Part shown: piece by piece, positions 60,089 through 64,000 of the stretch
Layout of the letters: every line of letters starts with the position of its first letter
How positions within the stretch are numbered: the first letter of the stretch is position 1
Source of the DNA: Azospirillum sp. B510
Lineage (GTDB): Bacteria; Pseudomonadota; Alphaproteobacteria; Azospirillales; Azospirillaceae
DNA: 64,000 bases
Direction: 5' to 3'
Assembly (NCBI RefSeq): GCF_000010725.1
Contig: NC_013858.1
Coordinates: forward strand, 62,001-126,000
Notes under the pieces: model-generated
What the model was told of the DNA's origin: nothing
Databases searched by the model: none
The model's input: the letters and a program-made list of their open reading frames with translations, nothing else
Translations under genes and position numbers: made by a program

Positions 60089-60189
60089 TATAGCGTTGTG
60101 CGTTTAATATGAAACGCACAACGCTATAGCTTTATGTCTGACGATCGGATTCACGCTTCAAATCGATTCCGATTTTACGCGATCCGATC
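60089..60189. repeat. compound palindromic element between convergent genes
   Basis: TATAGCGTTGTGCGTTT (60089-60105) and AAACGCACAACGCTATA (60112-60128) form a perfect 17-bp stem with loop AATATG. Fifteen bases on, GATCGGAT (60143-60150) and ATCCGATC (60182-60189) flank a segment with ATCGATTCCGATTTT. The DNA is AT-richer than its surroundings. It resembles dispersed non-coding palindromic elements of alphaproteobacteria. Confidence 0.75.
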
Positions 60190-60220
60190 TAATAAGGCGG
60201 CGGGGGCCCCCGCCGTCCCG

Positions 60221-60511
60221 TCAGTGACGAAGCTGGACGCGCCCGCCGCCGAGCCGCGCGTCGTCGACGCGGGTGATGACGGGGAGGCCGCGCAGGAAGG
60301 CCGCACCGGTGTCGGTCGCCTCGAACAGGACATGACCCTGGCGGTCCTGGCCGCGGAAGCGGGCCTCGGTCGCCATGCCGGCATTGCGGACGGCGGCCGA
60401 CAGCTCGGACACGGCCTTCCAGATGCGGGCGCGATGTTCGGCGGCGCTGGCGCAGCCGGTCGCGTCGGCGGCGGCCAGGGTGACGGTGAAGGAATGAAGC
60501 TCGATCGCCAT
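60221..60511 (-). CDS. small hypothetical protein
   Basis: 96 residues from ATG 60511, with only a weak ribosome-binding site. The protein has the pattern of a small alpha/beta fold: MAIELHSFTVTLAAADATGC, helical HRARIWKAVSELSAAVRNAG, then RFRGQDRQGHVLFEATDTGAAFLRGLPVI. No signal peptide or membrane segment. Not recognised. It follows the gene at 60606 by 94 nt in the same direction. Confidence 0.55.
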   Translation of the reverse strand: MAIELHSFTVTLAAADATGCASAAEHRARIWKAVSELSAAVRNAGMATEARFRGQDRQGHVLFEATDTGAAFLRGLPVITRVDDARLGGGRVQLRH

Positions 60512-60605
60512 GGTGGCACCACGGAACTTGGAGTGCGGGATTGGAGAAACCCGGAACGCTCCGGCCATCAGCCGGATACGGCGCCGGCCTTTGGGATCGA
60601 GAAAC

Positions 60606-60854
60606 TCAGTCGTAACGGGGAAGTTTCGACAGGACGATGTCGCTGATGAGACCGCGGAGCTGGCTGACCGGGAGCTCGCCAACCGGAATGTTGACGGCGC
60701 GCGCGTAGGTCTCGCAAACATGCCAGGCATGGTCGGGTTCGACCAGGATGTGCCGGGCGAGATCATGGTCATCGGCGTTCGCCCGACCGGGGAGCGCCTT
60801 TTCACAGGCCAGAGCGGTTTGCACCATGTCGCTGGCCAGACTGTGCAGATTCAT
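60606..60854 (-). CDS. small hypothetical protein
   Basis: 82 residues from ATG 60854 with GGAAGGTG upstream. Mostly helical: NLHSLASDMVQTALACEKAL, DDHDLARHILVEPDHAWHVCETYARA, VSQLRGLISDIVLSKLPRYD. Two cysteines and several histidines are present but not in a known motif. Unrecognised. An inverted repeat TGTTCG/CGAACA (60871-60899) lies in its leader. Confidence 0.6.
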   Translation of the reverse strand: MNLHSLASDMVQTALACEKALPGRANADDHDLARHILVEPDHAWHVCETYARAVNIPVGELPVSQLRGLISDIVLSKLPRYD

Positions 60855-61164
60855 GGATGGCACCTTCCCATGTTCGGGAATTGATTGGGGACACGAACAA
60901 ACTAGACCTTCGGGCCGGATTCGACAACGGTGACTATGACGTTCGTCCGTGACATTTCGACGAGGCTCCTCGTCGATCGCGTGCCACGGCGAAGGTTCCG
61001 GCATGTTGCCGCGACCGGCCCTTGGCGAAGAGAACATAAGTCCGGGCGTTTTATTCCGGCTGTGACCGTTTCGCGGGTCTGCTGCGGCATTTTCCGGCCC
61101 GGTCCCACCGCACTCTCCACTTGCGCCGGGCATGCCTTCGCATAAGGGGGGTGAAGGCAGCCGT
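60855..61164. other. 310-nt intergenic region
   Basis: No gene seen. It holds the inverted repeat TGTTCG (60871-60876)/CGAACA (60894-60899) and a 20-bp hairpin TCGACGAGG-CT-CCTCGTCGA (60957-60976). Both lie upstream of the 82-residue gene and may be part of its promoter or leader, or a terminator for the upstream gene. Confidence 0.4.
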
Positions 61165-61719
61165 TCAGGTGCGGATCAGCCCGTCCGGCTTCGCCGGAGC
61201 GGGCGGAGCCGGCGGTGCCGGGTTCGGCGCCAGCGAGGGCGGCGTCAGTTGCCAGCCGTCCAGCGCCCGCTTCAAGGCGTCCAGCCCGGCCCCGGCCGAG
61301 GATTTCGCCTCGTCGGCGGCGCGGGTGATGGCGGCGCACAGCGCGGCGCGGCGCCTGGGATCGTCGCGGCTTGCCTCCAGCGCGCGGCCGACATCGTCGG
61401 TGGTGGCGCCGCCCTTGGCGTCGGGCTGCACCGTCTTCGGGTCGATGCCCAGCAGCGGCAGCAGGTAATCCCGGCCCTTCTCGCGCGCCAGCGCCACCGC
61501 CTTGTCACCGAAGCGTTCCGCCGCCGCCAGACCGGTGTCCCAGGCGCTGAGCGCCGCCGAGACGGTCGGGCTGCACCGCCCGGCCGGATCCTCCGGCGCC
61601 ATGGAGGGCGGCGCCATGGTCGGCGGGGCCGTCTGGGCGTGCAGGGGGGCCGCGCTCAGGAGCAGGGCGGCCAGGGCGGGTGGTGCCAGGCGGCGGAGGA
61701 GGGCGGGCGGGCACGTCAT
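61165..61719 (-). CDS. secreted hypothetical protein
   Basis: 184 residues from ATG 61719. A signal peptide (LLRRLAPPALAALLLSAAPLHAQ, cleavage after HAQ) is followed by a Pro/Met-rich stretch (TAPPTMAPPSMAPEDP) and a helical Ala-rich domain with two cysteines (C in AGRCSPTVS and AALCAAIT) that could pair. The C-terminus is Pro-rich. A periplasmic protein of unknown role. Confidence 0.7.
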   Translation of the reverse strand: MTCPPALLRRLAPPALAALLLSAAPLHAQTAPPTMAPPSMAPEDPAGRCSPTVSAALSAWDTGLAAAERFGDKAVALAREKGRDYLLPLLGIDPKTVQPDAKGGATTDDVGRALEASRDDPRRRAALCAAITRAADEAKSSAGAGLDALKRALDGWQLTPPSLAPNPAPPAPPAPAKPDGLIRT

Positions 61720-62023
61720 GCGGGAAACCCCGTGGTCGTCGGTTGGCCTTCCGGTCATTTGGGGAGGCGGCCGGAGTCTTTCCATGCCGGCCATTAAGCC
61801 GGCCAAGCCATGCCGGCCATGATGCCCGCCAAAACGGCCGCGGTCCAACCGGTTCGACGGGGAGATGGCGGCATCCCGCCGCGACCTGTGGCGATTTTGC
61901 TACCAGATGACTGTTTCATGACTTTTCCATGACATGCCGGCGCTGCACCGCACCGCGAAGCGTGCTAAGAGCAGCGCCAAACCATACCGGCCTTTCATCC
62001 TAATCCAGGCGAGTTACCGTCCC
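61720..62023. other. 304-nt divergent region upstream of the phosphate operon
   Basis: No gene seen. It contains the Pho-box-like repeat (61900-61932) and, to its left, the promoter side of the secreted hypothetical gene with short GC-rich repeats of CGGCC/GCCGGCC type (about 61785-61840). Confidence 0.45.
61900..61932 (+). promoter_or_regulatory. triple 11-nt repeat resembling a Pho box, upstream of DUF47-pit
   Basis: Three consecutive 11-nt units, CTACCAGATGA, CTGTTTCATGA and CTTTTCCATGA, end in the same ATGA and begin with CT. The 11-nt period and CTGT start match PhoB half-site architecture (CTGTCAT plus four). It lies 92 nt upstream of the phosphate gene start. The individual match to the half-site consensus is imperfect. 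Confidence 0.5.
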
Positions 62024-62668
62024 ATGCTGCTGCGCGCTTTCCGTTCGCTGATGCCGAAGGAGGAACGCTTCGTCGACCAGTTCGTCGAGCAGGCCCGCCA
62101 CATCGCCGCCGCGGCGGCGGCCCTGGAGGCGGTGATGGACTCGGGACCGGACGACCGCGCACGGAAGATCGCCGCGCTGAAGCGGGTGGAAAAGGACGCC
62201 GACCGCATCGCCCAGGACGCCGGGCGCGACCTGCACCGCGCCTTCATCACCCCGTTCGACCGGTCGGACATCCTGTCGCTGATCAACGCGCTGGACGACG
62301 CCATCGACCTGATGGACGAAGTGCCGCGCCATGCCGGGCTCTATGGCATCGAGACCTTCGACGAGTCGATGCGCCGGTCCGTCGCCCTGATCCGCCAGCA
62401 GGCCGACGTCCTGCTGGAGCTGATGCCGCTGCTGGGCGCCATCGCCCGCAACGCCGAGCGGATCGACCATCTCTGCGGCCGGCTGTCCGACCTGGAGGAT
62501 GAGGCCGACGACGTGCTGCGCGATGCGCTGAAGGGGCTGATCGGGGAAAAGCCGGACATGATCGCCTTCCTCGGCCGGCGCGAACTCTACGAGATGCTGG
62601 AGGCGGTGACAGACCGCTGCGACGATGTCGGCGACCTCGTCGCCGGCATCACCCTCGACCAGGTCTGA
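62024..62668 (+). CDS. DUF47/PhoU-like phosphate transport regulator
   Basis: 214 residues from ATG 62024. The all-helical DUF47 fold shows as LMPKEERFVDQFVEQARHIAAAA, KRVEKDADRIAQDAGRDLHRAFITPFDRSDILSLINALDDAIDLMDE, and LEDEADDVLRDALKGLI, ELYEMLEAVTDRCDDVGDLVAGI. Such proteins pair with Pit transporters and probably regulate them. It is 13 nt upstream of the pit start. Confidence 0.93.
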   Translation: MLLRAFRSLMPKEERFVDQFVEQARHIAAAAAALEAVMDSGPDDRARKIAALKRVEKDADRIAQDAGRDLHRAFITPFDRSDILSLINALDDAIDLMDEVPRHAGLYGIETFDESMRRSVALIRQQADVLLELMPLLGAIARNAERIDHLCGRLSDLEDEADDVLRDALKGLIGEKPDMIAFLGRRELYEMLEAVTDRCDDVGDLVAGITLDQV

Positions 62669-62681
62669 GGCGGCCGCGGTC

Positions 62682-63695
62682 ATGGAGGCCCTGCAACTCG
62701 GCCTGCCGGCGATCGTCGTCATCATCCTGGTGGCGCTCGCCTTCGACTTCATCAACGGCCTGCACGACGCGGCGAACTCCATCGCCACCGTCGTGTCCAC
62801 CCGCGTGCTGTCGCCCAAGCTGGCCGTCCTCTGGGCGGCCTTTTTCAATTTCATCGCCTTCCTGTTCTTCGGCCTGCATGTCGCCACCACCGTCGGCACC
62901 GGACTGGTCGATCCGCTGGTGATGGACCCGGCGGTGATCCTGGCGGCGCTGATCGGCGCCATCGGCTGGAACCTGATCACCTGGTGGCTCGGGCTGCCCT
63001 CCTCCTCCTCGCACGCGCTGGTCGGCGGCATCGCCGGGGCCGGCATCGCCAAGGCGGGGTTCGGCGCCATCATCGCCAGCGGATTCACCAAGACGGCGGT
63101 CGCCATCGTGCTGTCGCCGGGCATCGGCCTGCTGCTGGCGCTTCTGCTGATGCTGGTGGCGTCCTGGGCGCTGCGCCGGACCACCCCCTTCGTGGTCGAC
63201 CGCCAGTTCCGCCATCTCCAACTGGTCTCGGCGGCGCTCTACAGCCTGGGCCATGGCGGCAACGACGCCCAGAAGACGATGGGCATCATCGCCGTCCTGC
63301 TGTTCAGCCAGGGCATGCTGGGCGACAGCTTCCATGTTCCCTTCTGGGTGATCATCGCCTGTCAGGCGGCGATGGGGCTGGGCACCATGATGGGTGGCTG
63401 GCGCATCGTCCGCACCATGGGGTCGCGCATCACCGACCTGAAGCCCTATCAGGGCTTCTGCGCCGAGACGGCGGGCGCCATCACGCTGTTCGGCGCGACC
63501 TGGCTCGGCATCCCCGTCTCGACCACCCACACCATCACCGGCGCCATCGTCGGCGTCGGGTCGGCCCGCCGCACCTCGGCGGTGCGCTGGGGGCTGGCGG
63601 GGCGGATCGTCTGGGCCTGGGTGCTGACGATTCCCGCCTCCGGCATCGTCGCCTGGCTGTCCTACCTGCTGGTCGCCGGGCTGCTGCGCCCCTAA
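62682..63695 (+). CDS. pit: low-affinity inorganic phosphate transporter PitA family
   Basis: 337 residues from ATG 62682, with about ten membrane helices. The duplicated PiT signatures are FDFINGLHDAANSIATVVSTRVLSP in the first half and SLGHGGNDAQKTMGIIA in the second, with IPVSTTHTITGAIVGVG near the C-terminus. It imports phosphate (as metal-phosphate) with protons. Operon partner of the DUF47 gene. Confidence 0.94.
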   Translation: MEALQLGLPAIVVIILVALAFDFINGLHDAANSIATVVSTRVLSPKLAVLWAAFFNFIAFLFFGLHVATTVGTGLVDPLVMDPAVILAALIGAIGWNLITWWLGLPSSSSHALVGGIAGAGIAKAGFGAIIASGFTKTAVAIVLSPGIGLLLALLLMLVASWALRRTTPFVVDRQFRHLQLVSAALYSLGHGGNDAQKTMGIIAVLLFSQGMLGDSFHVPFWVIIACQAAMGLGTMMGGWRIVRTMGSRITDLKPYQGFCAETAGAITLFGATWLGIPVSTTHTITGAIVGVGSARRTSAVRWGLAGRIVWAWVLTIPASGIVAWLSYLLVAGLLRP

Positions 63696-63832
63696 GGGGA
63701 TCGCCGCCCGCCGGAGTGTGCGGGCGGAGGAGGAACGCCGGGCGAACGGATAAGCCCCTCTGGATGCAGCACGGCCTTGACCGGCAAGGGCGGGAACGGC
63801 AGGATCGCTTCTGTGGAGACAGGAAACCGGTC

Positions 63833-64000
63833 ATGCCGCATATCGAACGCACCGACCAAGGCGAGCAGTATGTGTTTCCCGGCACCGAACGCCGGACGGT
63901 CCCCGGCTTGCCCTATGCGGCGGAAGCCGACGGCCAGCTGACGCTGCATTTCTACGCTCCCCCCGAGAAGTCCGAGCGCCGCCCCCGGCCGACCTCGGCG
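63833..64000 (+). CDS. hypothetical protein, 5' part only
   Basis: ATG 63833 after AGGAAACC opens a frame that runs off the right edge (56 codons visible): MPHIERTDQGEQYVFPGTER, then RTVPGLPYAAEADGQLTLHFYAPP. No family can be assigned. It is 137 nt after pit in the same direction. Confidence 0.55.
   Translation, partial: MPHIERTDQGEQYVFPGTERRTVPGLPYAAEADGQLTLHFYAPPEKSERRPRPTSA

Overview
The window is a 64 kb stretch of high-GC alphaproteobacterial chromosome, most likely from Azospirillum or a close Rhodospirillales relative. The best taxonomic evidence is at 19908-21796: a 112-residue PII protein that, from memory, closely matches A. brasilense GlnZ, followed by an aminotransferase gene as in the described glnZ-aat arrangement. 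An AapJQMP-type amino-acid transporter, three chemoreceptors plus CheD, an ScfR-type regulator divergent from isocitrate lyase, and the general coding style fit the same group. I found no rRNA, tRNA, CRISPR array, insertion sequence or clear pseudogene; the genes look intact and mostly housekeeping or environmental in role.

Layout. 1-3977: 3' end of a substrate-binding protein gene and livHMGF. 3999-7368: a chemoreceptor followed by a binding protein that has no transporter of its own. 7817-12839: aapJQMP with an orphan OmpR-type response regulator as its last gene. 13109-17287: an HTH protein, a Lin0512-family protein, a Cache chemoreceptor and an AraC-type regulator. 17410-24471: lolA, ubiH, then glnZ behind a possible sigma-54 promoter, aat and ftsK. 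24569-24643: a 24-codon hydrophobic peptide gene. 24774-27434: znuBC and znuA, divergent around a Zur-type palindrome. 27510-32552: dapB, an HD-GYP response regulator, a LysE exporter and a GH17 membrane glucan enzyme. 32807-36843: fpr, an ScfR regulator and aceA. 37418-39898: a PfpI-like protein lacking the usual nucleophile and another chemoreceptor. 39916-44661: a prephenate dehydrogenase and oxyR/ahpC/ahpF. 44720-50776: a LysR/NTF2/SDR module, an EEP-family enzyme, cheD and a PBP4-like carboxypeptidase. 50889-59500: an FHA protein, an MFS exporter, pobA/pobR, cysE, an orphan GTA-type holin and dinB. 59739-64000: small hypothetical genes, a palindromic repeat element, and a DUF47-pit phosphate uptake operon behind a Pho-box-like triple repeat.

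How it fits together. Much of the window concerns nutrient sensing and uptake: two amino-acid ABC systems, PII nitrogen signalling, zinc, phosphate, acetate (glyoxylate shunt) and aromatic acids (4-hydroxybenzoate), each next to a plausible local regulator or operator. Chemotaxis proteins are scattered without a che operon. The most unusual items are the chemoreceptor/orphan binding protein pair with an altered signalling tip, the 24-residue membrane peptide, the stand-alone holin, the FHA protein with an unrecognised N-terminal region, and several palindromic or tandem elements. All family calls come from reading motifs, not from database searches.
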